The translations under genes were made by a program, and so were the position numbers. From Paenibacillus endophyticus (GTDB lineage Bacteria > Bacillota > Bacilli > Paenibacillales > Paenibacillaceae): a stretch of 64,000 nt of DNA. This document shows positions 1 to 8,570 of this stretch, piece after piece. The first letter of the stretch is position 1. The number at the start of each line of letters is the position of its first letter. Under the pieces are notes generated by a model. That model was not told where the DNA came from. It searched no databases and was given only the letters and a program-made list of their open reading frames with translations. The stretch is from assembly GCF_014192395.1 (NCBI RefSeq), contig NZ_JACHXW010000030.1:22512-86511 (forward strand). The letters are read 5' to 3'.

Positions 1-1044
1 GGCAAGCTCTTTTATATGGGTGGGTTCCATTTAACTAGTGAATCCATCCAAAATCGTGTTAAGATCAAACTGCTGATTCATTGTTACTCAGTACTGCAAA
101 TACCCTGACGTCACATAGAACTTTCGTATTAATGATAGAGAATTGAAATGGAAATAAAGTAATTAACTTCGCTTATTCCAGCTTGTATTGTATTGTCCTA
201 ACTCACCCGCCCCCACTTCATTACTCAATCGATCACTTGCCAACATCACGGCCGTATCCCCTGCAGCCAAACCCGGATTGTACGGCAAGTTTACTAAAGT
301 ATTCAAACCATCTGGATACAAAGAATCCACAAAATATACCCAATATAATATTTTTAATACATCGTCTGCCGTATACAGCATCCGAGGAATTCACATCCAA
401 TAGCAGATGAAGCGAAGCTTCGATAAACAATTCGCACGGTTTTGTAATGAGTATGCTAACTGCGTCAAAGAGACGTTTGCCTCTCTAACAAACCGGGCAT
501 ACCATAAGCGTAAAAGCATCTACTTTCCATACTTACATTCTTTCCGATGTTGTATGCCTACATCTGCAAACCCTCTTCTCATTAGGATTGTAAGTGAACT
601 TCACTTGCTTCGGGATCAACTATAACAGGCCTTCTTACTTTTCATAAGAAGGCTATTATTTTAAATATGCTTTAGAAAAATAAAGCCTCTTACCTTTTTA
701 ATTGTTAAACAATTGTAATAGTAGATGACCTTCCAAAACTATCTTCTTTTTCGCCATTCCGTTTAAACGGTCTCCTGGCTTTAGTTTTTTAAAGCATGTT
801 TAAAAAAAGTGCGTTCTTATGAAGAATTTGATTACCTGTTATAGTTGACTCCGAGGCAGTTGAGGCACAATTACCATCCCTAATGAGATTTCTCCCATGT
901 AGAGAGCTACAACTTACGAATGAATAAAACATACTCGTCGGGAGGAAAGCTACAATAGGGGTGAGATTAACCCAATGAGTAACTTCTGACGGTACTCGCA
1001 TTTTAGCGGCCGTTCTAACGGTCATTCTTTGGGCGTTTACCATC
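1..1044. other. Gene-poor stretch, no intact gene recognised
   Basis: Only short open frames without credible ribosome sites or recognisable products occur here. The base composition and the decayed fragment that follows suggest eroded coding DNA. The one clear structure is the hairpin at 629-653, described separately. I could not assign the frames at 163-381 (minus), 407-625 (plus) or 789-1043 (minus) to any family. Confidence 0.4.
629..662 (+). terminator. Rho-independent terminator-like hairpin
   Basis: GCCTTCTTA at 629-637 pairs perfectly with TAAGAAGGC at 645-653 around a 7-nt loop, and a T-rich run follows. No intact gene lies upstream, so it may be the surviving end of a lost plus-strand gene. 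Confidence 0.6.
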
Positions 1045-1247
1045 CCAAAAGCGGGGGCGCAAGAAGATGATCGTAGATCTTGTTCGTAAGGCAGCGACGG
1101 TCAACCACGGATATATGCACGAGATTGACATGATTGACAAGGAGAACGTTAAAGGGGTTTGGGCGCTGTTGTACGAAACGCAAAAAAGTGATGGCCTTTG
1201 GAATTAGCAGCACGAAACTAACGCACAGTACAGTTTGGATGAATAGC
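1045..1247 (+). pseudogene. Decayed SnoaL-like paralogue fragment
   Basis: One frame reads KMIVDLVRKAATVNHGYM and then HEIDMIDKENVKGVWAL, close to KMIGDLVDKAPTVHHGYM and PEIEIIDKDNATGVWAM in the intact gene at 1305-1817. After GVWAL about 25 residues are missing, the frame resumes near SDGLW, and it meets stops at the LWN and SLDE positions. The N-terminal third is absent. This is a truncated, internally deleted tandem relative of the next gene, not a functional CDS. Further possible remnants of the same family lie at 6682-6777 and about 7895-8035. Confidence 0.8.
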
Positions 1248-1304
1248 CGGATTTAAATTTATAATTTGAATTCTCTGTATATAACTAAACGAGGACGTGA
1301 TTGA

Positions 1305-1817
1305 ATGTCAGTATACACGGATCAACAAATAGCAGTTAAAATAGTAGAACTTGAAGCGAAATATCAGCGCTTAGAAGACCTCGAGCTAATCAAACAATTG
1401 AAAGCCCGTTACTTCCGTTTTGTCGATGAGAAAAAATGGACGGAGTTTGGAAACCTGTTTACATCGGATGCCACAATTATTTCGCAAGGTGTGGATTATT
1501 CCAAGGGCGGGGCAGCAGCTTACGGGAAGATGATCGGAGATCTTGTGGATAAAGCTCCGACGGTTCACCACGGATATATGCCTGAAATCGAAATAATAGA
1601 TAAGGATAATGCCACAGGGGTTTGGGCCATGGACGATTTGTTGACATTCCCCGATGTGAATGACGCTTATCCAGGGCATCACGGTTACGGCCAATACCGT
1701 GAATCGTATAAAAAGGTGAATGGTACCTGGAAGATCAGCAGCACGGATCTAACGCGGTTCCGTATGGATCCTCTAAAGAACTGGGATCCGAATACAGATC
1801 CTATAACTGGAAGGTAA
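1305..1817 (+). CDS. SnoaL-like / NTF2-fold domain protein
   Basis: The 170-residue soluble protein has no signal peptide or membrane segment. An N-terminal amphipathic helix (about 1-30) is followed by the pattern of SnoaL-like proteins: LIKQLKARYFRFVDEKKW (about 28-45), FGNLFTSDATI, a histidine-rich THHGYMPEI-type strand region, and a C-terminal GTWKISSTDLTRFRMDP strand. The fold is used by small dehydratases, isomerases and ligand-binding proteins, and the substrate cannot be read from sequence. The ATG lies a few bases after a GAGGACG ribosome site. It is monocistronic: a decayed paralogue precedes it and a terminator follows. A truncated paralogue just upstream suggests tandem duplication. 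Family is fairly certain; function is unknown. Confidence 0.85.
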   Translation: MSVYTDQQIAVKIVELEAKYQRLEDLELIKQLKARYFRFVDEKKWTEFGNLFTSDATIISQGVDYSKGGAAAYGKMIGDLVDKAPTVHHGYMPEIEIIDKDNATGVWAMDDLLTFPDVNDAYPGHHGYGQYRESYKKVNGTWKISSTDLTRFRMDPLKNWDPNTDPITGR

Positions 1818-1847
1818 ATCATAAATTAGATAGCTGATATAATAAAT

Positions 1848-1890
1848 TACCCTTTTAGACGCCCTACAAGGCACTAAAAGGGTATTTCAC
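1848..1890 (+). terminator. Rho-independent terminator after SnoaL-like gene
   Basis: An 11-bp perfect stem, TACCCTTTTAG at 1848-1858 with CTAAAAGGGTA at 1874-1884, lies 30 bases after the stop codon and is followed by a short T-rich stretch. It separates the SnoaL-like gene from the germination operon. Confidence 0.75.
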
Positions 1891-2068
1891 ATGAACAGAT
1901 TCCTATGAGTTCAGGACTTGAAAAATCCGTTCTTAAAAAAACCTCTAGAAGCCCGAAAAGCCATGGTAGAACGCGATCGCGATGCCATTACCCTCAAGCA
2001 TATATCGGTTCCGATTTCTATTGCTTCATTATGTACACTTATTTTTCTCCCTCTCGTGTCTCAACATC
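1891..2068. other. Spacer with possible coding remnant
   Basis: A frame from 1918 reads LKKPLEARKAMVERDRDAI before losing protein character. It may be a fragment of a lost gene, but no family is recognisable. The rest serves as the upstream region of the germination operon. Confidence 0.3.
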
Positions 2069-2097
2069 GTATAATATTTTTCCAAGTACACATACTA
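2069..2097 (+). promoter_or_regulatory. Sigma-G-type forespore promoter of the ger operon
   Basis: GTATA at 2069-2073 matches the -35 consensus GHATR. CATACTA at 2091-2097 matches the -10 consensus CATWMTA. The spacer is 17 nt. It lies 38 bases before the first germination gene, whose homologues are expressed in the forespore under sigma-G, so position, sequence and biology agree. The sequence match is direct; use by sigma-G is inferred. Confidence 0.75.
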
Positions 2098-2135
2098 TTC
2101 TCAAGTTTTAGGGATTTTTGTGAAGGGGGAGTTGA

Positions 2136-3674
2136 GTGTTGAGCTTTGAAGAGACCAATCATGATAAACTCACTGCTGACTTATCCACAAATGTTCAACA
2201 AATCAAAGCACATCTCGGGAATAGTTCGGATGTAACGATACGAGAGTTTACAGTACCGATAAATCGGGGAGCTGTAATCGTTTATCTCAATAATCTTGTT
2301 AATAAAGAACTTGTTCATTCTATTATGAAATCTATATTTGAACTTTTAAAAACATATTCAGAAAAAAACACTAAAATAAATATTCCTTCTTTGAGTTATA
2401 TTTGCAAAAATTTATTAGTTGTATCTGAACCTATAATTATTTCAGAGTTATCGGAATTACATAATGCAATTTTGTCAGGTCATACATTCCTACACTTTGA
2501 TGGAATGGCAGAAGGTTTAGCCATTGATACAGCTAAGATAGAAAAAAGAAATGTCACGGTACCTGTTTCACAGAATGTAATCAGGGGACCTCAGGAAGCT
2601 TTCACGGAATCTTCAGAGACGAATCTATCACTTATACGAAAAAAAATAAAAAATCAAAATTTGTGGTGTGAGAGTAAATTTATAGGAGATATTTCGAAGA
2701 CAAAGATTGAAGTCATGTTTATAAAAGGCATTGCTGATGAAAAAATCATTCACAGTATTCTCAAACGTTTAGATTCAATTAAGATCGAGGGTGTATTTGA
2801 AGGTAATTATATTGAAGAGTTAATTCAAGATAATAACAACACTTTATTTCCAACAGTTTACAATACAGAAAGGCCAGATGTAGTAGCTGCTGCTCTTCTA
2901 GAAGGTAGAGTGAGTATCATCGTTGACGGCACGCCGTTCGTCTTACTTGCACCAGCACTCTTCACAACATTCATTCAGTCTGCAGAAGATTACTATCATA
3001 AAGACTATGGCTTTACAAGATTACTCCGTTTTTTTGCGTTTTTCATAACATTATTATCTCCTTCAATCTTTATATCTTTAGTAACGTACCATCAAGAAAT
3101 GTTACCTACACCGCTTCTAATCAATCTGGCGTCACAGAGAGAAAGTACACCATTTCCAGCTTATATTGAAGCCTTATTTTTGGAAACTGTATTTGAATTA
3201 TTGCGAGAAGCAAGTATAAGAATGCCTAAGGCCATAGGCAGTCCGATTTCAATTGTGGGTGCGCTGATCCTTGGGCAATCTGCTGTAGAAGCCGGTTTAG
3301 TTTCGACTGGTATGGTTATTGTAGTAGCCCTTACAGCCATTTCTGGTTTTACATTGCCAAGCGTTGAAATTGGTATTCCGATTCGAATTTTGCGGTTTAT
3401 CTTTATGGGAGCTGCGGCTGTATTCGGCTTTTTTGGAGTAATGGCCATGATTATTGTAACTATCCTTCATCTATGCCATTTGGAATCCTTTGGTATCCCA
3501 TATATGAGTCCTTTTGCTCCATTTAAGTTAAAAAGTCAAAAGGACAATTTAATAAGGATGCCCTGGTGGCGAATGCATTACAAACCAGATTCCTATAGAA
3601 GACAATACATAACTGAGAAAAAAATAAATACCGAGGAAGAATACATAAAACATAGAAAAGAGTCGCCTTCATGA
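2136..3674 (+). CDS. GerA-family spore germination protein (A subunit)
   Basis: This is the A subunit of a nutrient germinant receptor, located in the spore inner membrane with B and C partners. The 512 residues have the usual layout: a large N-terminal soluble domain (about 1-280), a hydrophobic region with several membrane segments (about 285-450), and a short polar tail with the typical PYMSPFAPFKL and MPWWRMHYKP motifs. Length is normal for GerAA/GerKA-type proteins. Translation starts at GTG 2136 (or TTG three bases on) after AAGGGGG. The stop overlaps the start of the C-subunit gene, and the operon runs A-C-small protein-B. Which germinant it senses cannot be told. Confidence 0.95.
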   Translation: MLSFEETNHDKLTADLSTNVQQIKAHLGNSSDVTIREFTVPINRGAVIVYLNNLVNKELVHSIMKSIFELLKTYSEKNTKINIPSLSYICKNLLVVSEPIIISELSELHNAILSGHTFLHFDGMAEGLAIDTAKIEKRNVTVPVSQNVIRGPQEAFTESSETNLSLIRKKIKNQNLWCESKFIGDISKTKIEVMFIKGIADEKIIHSILKRLDSIKIEGVFEGNYIEELIQDNNNTLFPTVYNTERPDVVAAALLEGRVSIIVDGTPFVLLAPALFTTFIQSAEDYYHKDYGFTRLLRFFAFFITLLSPSIFISLVTYHQEMLPTPLLINLASQRESTPFPAYIEALFLETVFELLREASIRMPKAIGSPISIVGALILGQSAVEAGLVSTGMVIVVALTAISGFTLPSVEIGIPIRILRFIFMGAAAVFGFFGVMAMIIVTILHLCHLESFGIPYMSPFAPFKLKSQKDNLIRMPWWRMHYKPDSYRRQYITEKKINTEEEYIKHRKESPS

Positions 3675-4888
3675 TGAAATATTCAAAAATAATCATTTCT
3701 TTTGCAATGCTTCTTTATATAACTGGGTGCTGGAGCAGGCATGAATTGAATGAATTAAATATTACATTAGGTCTGGCGATCGACAAATTAAACGGGAGAT
3801 ATTACGTGAGCGCTCAAGTCGTCGTTCCGGATGCTTTAGTAGCAAAAAAATCAGACTTTCATCTTCCAGCTACTACAGTGGAAGCATCTGGCGCTACCTT
3901 ACAAGAAGCGATAAAAAGAATTACTACAACCACATCCAGGAGAATCTATTTAGCGCATTTACGCACAGTCATTATTAGTGAGGAGCTTGCCAAGAGCGGC
4001 ATTAGGGATATTTTGGACTTTTTCAGTCGAAATAATCAAATCAGACCAGACTTTTATATTGTCATCGCCAAGGACGTTTCAGCACAACAAGTTCTCAGTG
4101 TTATACCAAGGATTGAGAAAGTTCCTTCTCAAAGATTATATCGGACTTTACAAAATTCAGAAAAAGAGTGGGGTCCGACTACTGGCGTGTATTTAGATAA
4201 GTTGATTTTAGGTATGACGAATCAGGGGAGTGAAGCTGTTTTAACAGGAGTGACGGTAATAGGAAATGATGCATCCTCCGCTGGGTCAAAATCAAATGTT
4301 GAGCGAATGGAGGGTGCAGCAGCTATTCAATTAAGGAATCTAGCTGTATTCAAAAAAGATCGTCTGGTGGGGTGGCTTAATGAAGATCAAAGTAAAGCTT
4401 ATAACTATATTATGAATAACATACAAAAAACCAGTGGGCATCTTCCATGTCTCAATAGCGATAGACTTATTGGTATTGATATTATGAAATCTAATACTCA
4501 TGTTCGTGCATTTGTAAAAAACAAGCGACCTATTATTCATATACAAGTAAATTTCTTTGCAAATGTTTCCGAAGTTCAATGCCCAATGAACCTTAATCAA
4601 GAAACTCAACTAAAGCAAATTGAGGGTGAGGCTGAAAAAAAGCTAAAAGAAATTATTGTAGATACGATTGATGAAGTGCAAAAAAAGTACCGTACAGATA
4701 TTTTCAGATTCGGTCATAAATTTCACCAATCCGTCCCCACGTACTGGATTTCCGTTAAAGATCATTGGAATCGAGTCTTCGAAACGTTACAAGTTGAAGT
4801 AAGCGTCGATGGTAAAATTGTGAATACGGGAAGTGATAGAAACTCTGTTATTAATAAACTAGAACAGAAAGAGGAGTCAGCTGAATGA
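3671..4888 (+). CDS. Ger(x)C-family spore germination lipoprotein (C subunit)
   Basis: This is the lipid-anchored C subunit of the germinant receptor. A signal peptide (1-19) ends in the lipobox YITGC, with Cys20 as the lipidated residue, followed by the characteristic W-S-R-x-E-L-N-E-L. The 405 residues are the normal GerAC length. The domain 2-like block around RRIYLAHLRTVIISEELA and the C-terminal domain (about 220-390) are both present. Its ATG overlaps the A-subunit stop by 4 nt, and its own stop overlaps the next start by 4 nt, which indicates translational coupling. No defects were seen. Confidence 0.95.
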   Translation: MMKYSKIIISFAMLLYITGCWSRHELNELNITLGLAIDKLNGRYYVSAQVVVPDALVAKKSDFHLPATTVEASGATLQEAIKRITTTTSRRIYLAHLRTVIISEELAKSGIRDILDFFSRNNQIRPDFYIVIAKDVSAQQVLSVIPRIEKVPSQRLYRTLQNSEKEWGPTTGVYLDKLILGMTNQGSEAVLTGVTVIGNDASSAGSKSNVERMEGAAAIQLRNLAVFKKDRLVGWLNEDQSKAYNYIMNNIQKTSGHLPCLNSDRLIGIDIMKSNTHVRAFVKNKRPIIHIQVNFFANVSEVQCPMNLNQETQLKQIEGEAEKKLKEIIVDTIDEVQKKYRTDIFRFGHKFHQSVPTYWISVKDHWNRVFETLQVEVSVDGKIVNTGSDRNSVINKLEQKEESAE

Positions 4889-5109
4889 GAATTACTTTTA
4901 TTGTAATACTTTTCTTTGCACTCGTTTTTTACGAACTCCCTGTGCTCATTTCTGAGAAACGTAAAGCTGAGGCTATTGCCTTCATAACTCTAATGCTTTT
5001 TGCTTTTTTATTATGTGTGATCAGACAAACAAGTATAGAGACTCCGAACCCATTAGATTGGATTCTTCATTTGTATAAACCGCTTAATGACATTTTTGGG
5101 GTCAGATAA
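4885..5109 (+). CDS. Small two-helix membrane protein of the ger operon
   Basis: The 74-residue protein has a membrane helix at about 3-22, a short charged loop (SEKRKAEAIA), a second helix at about 30-50 and a short tail. Its ATG overlaps the C-subunit stop by 4 nt and the B subunit follows 11 nt later, so it is made as part of the receptor operon. Small D-type proteins encoded in some ger operons (GerKD-like) have this size and two-helix topology and modulate receptor function. I assign it to that class by context and topology, not by a recognised motif. Confidence 0.8.
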   Translation: MRITFIVILFFALVFYELPVLISEKRKAEAIAFITLMLFAFLLCVIRQTSIETPNPLDWILHLYKPLNDIFGVR

Positions 5110-5120
5110 TTTAGGAGAAA

Positions 5121-6230
5121 GTGAGTGATCTAGTGAATAAAATCAATCAATTTCAATTTATGCTACTTATCTCATTATTTACAGTCGGGAATTCTATCCT
5201 TTTACTCCCGGAGCTGTTATATCGAACTGCATACCATGATTCGTGGTTAGCGATCATTATTGGTATTGGCGCTTCCCTGTTAATAAACATGTTGTTACTT
5301 AAGCTGTCTCAATTTTATCCTGATCTCACTTGGGTGGAGATTAGTGAAAAGTTACTAGGAAAATGGTTCGGTGGCCTGGTATCCGTGTTTATGTTATTTT
5401 ATTTGCTTTACGGAGTTACAGTGTTACTTTTTCTTTCAGGACAATTTATTAACATTGAAATTATGCCGGAAACACCACTAGTCGCCTTTTCTATCACAAT
5501 GGCCGTAATTATGGTATTTGGGGTACGCCTTGGATTAGTAACGCTAGGAAGAGCTGCTGAAATCTTTTTTATGCTTGTCACACTTCTTTTTATCTTACTG
5601 CTGGCATTGCTAGTCCCTCAAATGGAGCTAACAAACATTAAACCAGTATTAGAAACTCCCATCAAAAATATTATTCATGCATCCTTTGTCTATTTTTCAA
5701 TATCAGGAGGCCCTTTAGTATGCTTTCTAATGATACTTCCCAATACGTTGAGACCCAATTTTAAGTCATTTCAACTCGGAAGTCTAATTGGAGGTTTGTT
5801 CATATTTTTAACTACATTAACATGTATCTTAGTGCTGGGACCTAATATGCAGTTCGAAACCTATCCAAGTTATTCAATCGCTAAAAAAGTAAACGTTGAA
5901 GACTTTATTACAAGAATCGAATTGATTTTCGCCGTAATTTGGTTTGTAACTATTTATTACAAATTAGCACTATACTTTTATGCCACAATTAAAGGGTTTT
6001 CCGATTTATTTAAATTGTCGAAATTCACTTCAATTAGTTTGCCGATTGCAATAATAGCGGTAGTATTAAGCACAGTTATTTTCCCCGATACTGCTTATGA
6101 GAGTATGTGGCTATTGACAATTTATCCTTTTTATTCTTTTACTGCAGGAGTAATTCTACCGATTCTTTTATTATGCGCGCATTTTATTAAGGCAGTGGTA
6201 AGTAAATTGATGGTAAAGGAATCACGATGA
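5121..6230 (+). CDS. GerB-family spore germination permease (B subunit)
   Basis: This is the integral membrane B subunit of the germinant receptor, an APC-superfamily-like permease of about 10 helices. The 369 residues are typical of GerAB-type proteins. The N-terminus has the conserved Q-F-x-L-L-I and L-P-E motifs, and hydrophobic segments run to the C-terminus. The start is ambiguous. GTG 5121 sits only 3 nt after AGGAG (5113-5117), while GTG 5133 has a 15-nt spacer; the protein differs by four residues. It closes the operon. No germinant can be inferred. Confidence 0.93.
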   Translation: MSDLVNKINQFQFMLLISLFTVGNSILLLPELLYRTAYHDSWLAIIIGIGASLLINMLLLKLSQFYPDLTWVEISEKLLGKWFGGLVSVFMLFYLLYGVTVLLFLSGQFINIEIMPETPLVAFSITMAVIMVFGVRLGLVTLGRAAEIFFMLVTLLFILLLALLVPQMELTNIKPVLETPIKNIIHASFVYFSISGGPLVCFLMILPNTLRPNFKSFQLGSLIGGLFIFLTTLTCILVLGPNMQFETYPSYSIAKKVNVEDFITRIELIFAVIWFVTIYYKLALYFYATIKGFSDLFKLSKFTSISLPIAIIAVVLSTVIFPDTAYESMWLLTIYPFYSFTAGVILPILLLCAHFIKAVVSKLMVKESR

Positions 6231-6469
6231 ATATCAATTTCCTTTAATTTTGTTAGGTAAAAGCCAACAGATTAAATTAATTTGGATAGCTATAACGGCT
6301 GAGCTTATGAGATATATTTGCTATCCCTAGATAAATTCATTTTGTAAGGGTTAGAAGGTCAAGCCCCCAAATCGTAAATTTGAAAAAGCCCTATGCTGTA
6401 CTCATGTGCCGTTTCCCATCCGTTTGATCCAGATTCCTACGGCTATGCACACTCAGAACTGAGAACCAA
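6231..6469. other. Degraded intergenic DNA
   Basis: No intact gene, strong terminator or repeat was seen directly after the germination operon. Part of it probably belonged to the reductase whose clear remnant starts at 6470 on the minus strand, because weak similarity seems to continue in shifted frames. Confidence 0.35.
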
Positions 6470-6613
6470 CATGGGGTTAAATTGCTGAACCAGGAATCCG
6501 TTCGCGCCATGAATTTTGACTCCGTCGAAAACTGCTTCATTGGCTCGTCTTACCGCATCTCCAAATTTCTTGATGAAAGCCTCTATTTCGGTAATTTATA
6601 CCTCTATAGTTGG
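6470..6613 (-). pseudogene. Remnant of an old-yellow-enzyme family reductase
   Basis: The minus strand reads ITEIEAFIKKFGDAVRRANE and continues AVFDGVKIHGANGFLVQQFNP. This matches the OYE/NADH:flavin oxidoreductase signature, in which helix residues (AARRAxEAGFDGVEIHGAHGYLxxQF) lead to the substrate-binding histidine. Only about 48 residues of an enzyme of roughly 350-370 remain. One in-frame stop lies upstream of ITEIEAF and the frame dies after QQFNP. It has no ribosome site. It lies near a nitroreductase and an azoreductase remnant, suggesting a former reductase cluster. Confidence 0.75.
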
Positions 6614-6681
6614 TTCCAAGGCAATTTAAGCTTCAATGCCCATCATAAATGAGAAGAGGTCTTGACCCATATTGGGCTCAT

Positions 6682-6777
6682 CGCACGGAGATGATGGTCT
6701 TCCGTATGGATAATCCTCTTGCGAACAGGGATCCTATTAGAGATCCCGTAACCGGAAAGTTACGACCAAATGGATAA
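6682..6777 (+). pseudogene. C-terminal remnant of a SnoaL-like protein
   Basis: One frame reads MVFRMDNPLANRDP followed by IRDPVTGKLRPNG and a stop. It mirrors the C-terminus of the intact protein at 1305-1817 (TRFRMDPLKNWDP, NTDPITGR). Only the last 25-30 residues are recognisable and no start exists. It is a further decayed member of the small SnoaL-like family in this region. Confidence 0.7.
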
Positions 6778-7021
6778 AATGAAATGTCACTCTCCAAAAC
6801 GCTGTAATATACAAGAAGTTATGTCCATAAAACAAAAATAACCATGTTTGACGCGGCTGTACTGGATGAATGTTCCTATCTGAATTACTTTCGTCAATTT
6901 CGACGCATAGAACAGTACTGCGGGTGGGATAATCAAGACTCCCCTGATTCAGCAGATCTAATTTTGTAATTAACTCAAGGAGTAATATCTAATAATTAAC
7001 TCAAGAGGTGAATTTAAATCA
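6778..7021. other. Upstream region of the nitroreductase
   Basis: This holds an unassigned 41-codon frame from 6844 (begins MFDAAVLDECSYLNYF) that lacks a clear ribosome site. The GAGGTG ribosome site for the nitroreductase lies near 7004-7009. No operator or hairpin was recognised. Confidence 0.35.
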
Positions 7022-7684
7022 ATGAATATCGAGGAAAAAAAAACCGATTTGTTGTCCACGTTTTATTTCAGGCATGCAACCAAAGAATTTGATCCAACGA
7101 AGAAAATATCCGATGAGAACTTTCGATTCATTCTCGAGGCCGGTCGCCTTTCTCCGAGCTCGGGGGGCAATGAGCCGTGGAAATTCTTGATCGTACAGAG
7201 TCCAGAATTCAGAAAGGAACTCGCTCCTCACGTAACCGGGGCGGCGCGGTCGCTGCCTACATCGAGCCACTTCGTTATCATTTTGGCCAGAAAAGGGCTC
7301 ACTCATGATTCTTCATACATCTTGGAACAGCTAACCCAAGTGAAAGGTATGCCTATAGAAGTTTATAAAAGCATGGAGCAAGCTTATGCGCAATTCTACG
7401 AAGATCTTCATCTGAATTCTGAGCGCGAACTACTGGACTGGTCTTCAAAGTCAACGTACTTGGCGATGGGAAATATGATGACGGCGGCGGCGCACATCGG
7501 CATCGATTCATGTCCGATTGAAGGCTTCGATATGGATGCCGTCAATGAACTGCTCGATAACAAAGGTTTACTTGGAAACGACGAATTCGGATTGAGCGTA
7601 ATGACGGCATTCGGCTATCGGTCCAAAGAACCAAAACGTCCCAAAACGAGACGCCCCATGGAAGAAATCGTTCAATTCGTATAA
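7022..7684 (+). CDS. Nitroreductase-family FMN oxidoreductase
   Basis: This is an NAD(P)H-dependent flavin reductase of the NfsB/YfkO-like family. The 220 residues carry the FMN-phosphate motif RHATKEFD (17-24), the SPSSGGNEPWKF block (about 48-60) typical of the family, the WSSKSTYLAMGNMMTAAAHIGIDSCPIEGFD segment (about 140-170, FMN and dimer interface) and the C-terminal AFGYRSKEPKRPKTRRP loop. It is cytoplasmic and usually reduces nitroaromatics or quinones; the natural substrate is not evident. The ATG has a GAGGTG site about 12 nt upstream. It appears monocistronic among remnants of other reductases. Confidence 0.92.
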   Translation: MNIEEKKTDLLSTFYFRHATKEFDPTKKISDENFRFILEAGRLSPSSGGNEPWKFLIVQSPEFRKELAPHVTGAARSLPTSSHFVIILARKGLTHDSSYILEQLTQVKGMPIEVYKSMEQAYAQFYEDLHLNSERELLDWSSKSTYLAMGNMMTAAAHIGIDSCPIEGFDMDAVNELLDNKGLLGNDEFGLSVMTAFGYRSKEPKRPKTRRPMEEIVQFV

Positions 7685-7894
7685 TACTACGTCACCAAGG
7701 GCGGGGCGTCCTAATCGACGTCCGATACGTCCATCTCAAGCGATTCGTTTACCCAAGCGCAGGCTTGAGAAGAAGGTAGTGCATCACAAAAGCAGAAGAT
7801 GCGGGTATATGTAGCGACTGAATATCTATGCAGGATTTGTTCATCCAACCTTAGCGTAAAGAATACATATCAGGGAAACATCGGTACGGCTAGT
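7685..7894. other. Intergenic, nothing recognised
   Basis: No gene, clear terminator or regulatory motif was seen. It leads into a probable SnoaL-like remnant and may be decayed sequence of the same gene. Confidence 0.3.
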
Positions 7895-8035
7895 AATATG
7901 TATAAATAAGGGAATGGTATCTGGGAAATATCAGTCGCTTGGAGCCGCATATCAGGTTGTATCTTTTTGCGAACTAGGATTCTATAATATCGCCCCTGGA
8001 AACCGGACGTCTTGTTACCGAAAAGTAAATCCGAT
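7895..8035 (+). pseudogene. Possible SnoaL-like remnant
   Basis: KHRYG, then after a disrupted stretch KGNGIWEIS, then after a frameshift RLEPHIRLYLFA, line up with HHGYG...KKVNGTWKISSTDLTRFRMD of the intact gene at 1305-1817. Nucleotide similarity is best over AAGGGAATGGTATCTGGGAA. Stops and shifts interrupt it at least three times. The call is tentative because the matching blocks are short. Confidence 0.45.
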
Positions 8036-8325
8036 GTGTGATGATCAAGCTTGCCAATCGCGAGAGCAATTCGACCATGTACTTTTATAAATTAAAAGTA
8101 CAATTTGAATTGTGAAATACAATAAAAGAGCTTACATAGAGGTAGCTCTGCTTACTTGGTGAAATATTGTGTCTAGGTTCAAAATAAAGATTAACGAATC
8201 GAGTTGTTTGTTCATTACAACCTATCCAAAAATTCGGGTAATAAGCATGAAAGGTCTCGTAATTAATTCTCGTATACCTCGTCTGTGCTCTTTTCGTACC
8301 TTCATTCCTCCACGTTACTGTTTGG
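8036..8325. other. Intergenic, nothing recognised
   Basis: A 61-codon plus-strand frame at 8169-8354 overlaps the azoreductase remnant on the other strand and has no ribosome site. Nothing else was recognised. Confidence 0.3.
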
Positions 8326-8515
8326 CTATTGCAACACCACTTCTGAATTTCTAATCTCTGTCCCCAGAGTTCTTACAATCTTATAATCCTTAATTCCCAG
8401 AAAATCAAACATAGATTTCAAATATTTATGCTTATAAGAAGGTCCCGAGATGATTCCATCTTTCTTTCGCTTGCAATACGCTGTAAAAGCCATTAGAGCC
8501 GTGCCCCTAGGGAAA
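8326..8515 (-). pseudogene. C-terminal remnant of an AzoR-type FMN azoreductase
   Basis: The minus strand reads MAFTAYCKRKKDGIISGP, then SYKHKYLKSMFDFLGIKDY, then KIVRTLGTEIRNSEVVLQ and a stop. This matches the C-terminal half of flavodoxin-fold FMN-dependent NADH-azoreductases, where a GG-x-Y/E-GP loop leads to YLrtvFgFiGitdvexvraeg. About 60 of roughly 205 residues remain. An in-frame TGA lies just upstream of the fragment. No ribosome site was seen. Confidence 0.72.
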
Positions 8516-8570
8516 TCCGCTCATATCCTATTGTGAATGCCTGTTGTATACATCGACGCAAGGAGCTGAG

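Noticed and set aside
163..430. Overlapping open frames of 65-75 codons on both strands
   Set aside because: None has a ribosome site or a recognisable product; the three frames are mutually exclusive and the region looks eroded.
407..625. A 72-codon plus-strand frame before a hairpin
   Set aside because: The hairpin supports a former gene, but the frame itself shows no family and no ribosome site.
8169..8354. A 61-codon plus-strand frame
   Set aside because: Its end overlaps the azoreductase remnant on the other strand and it lacks a ribosome site.
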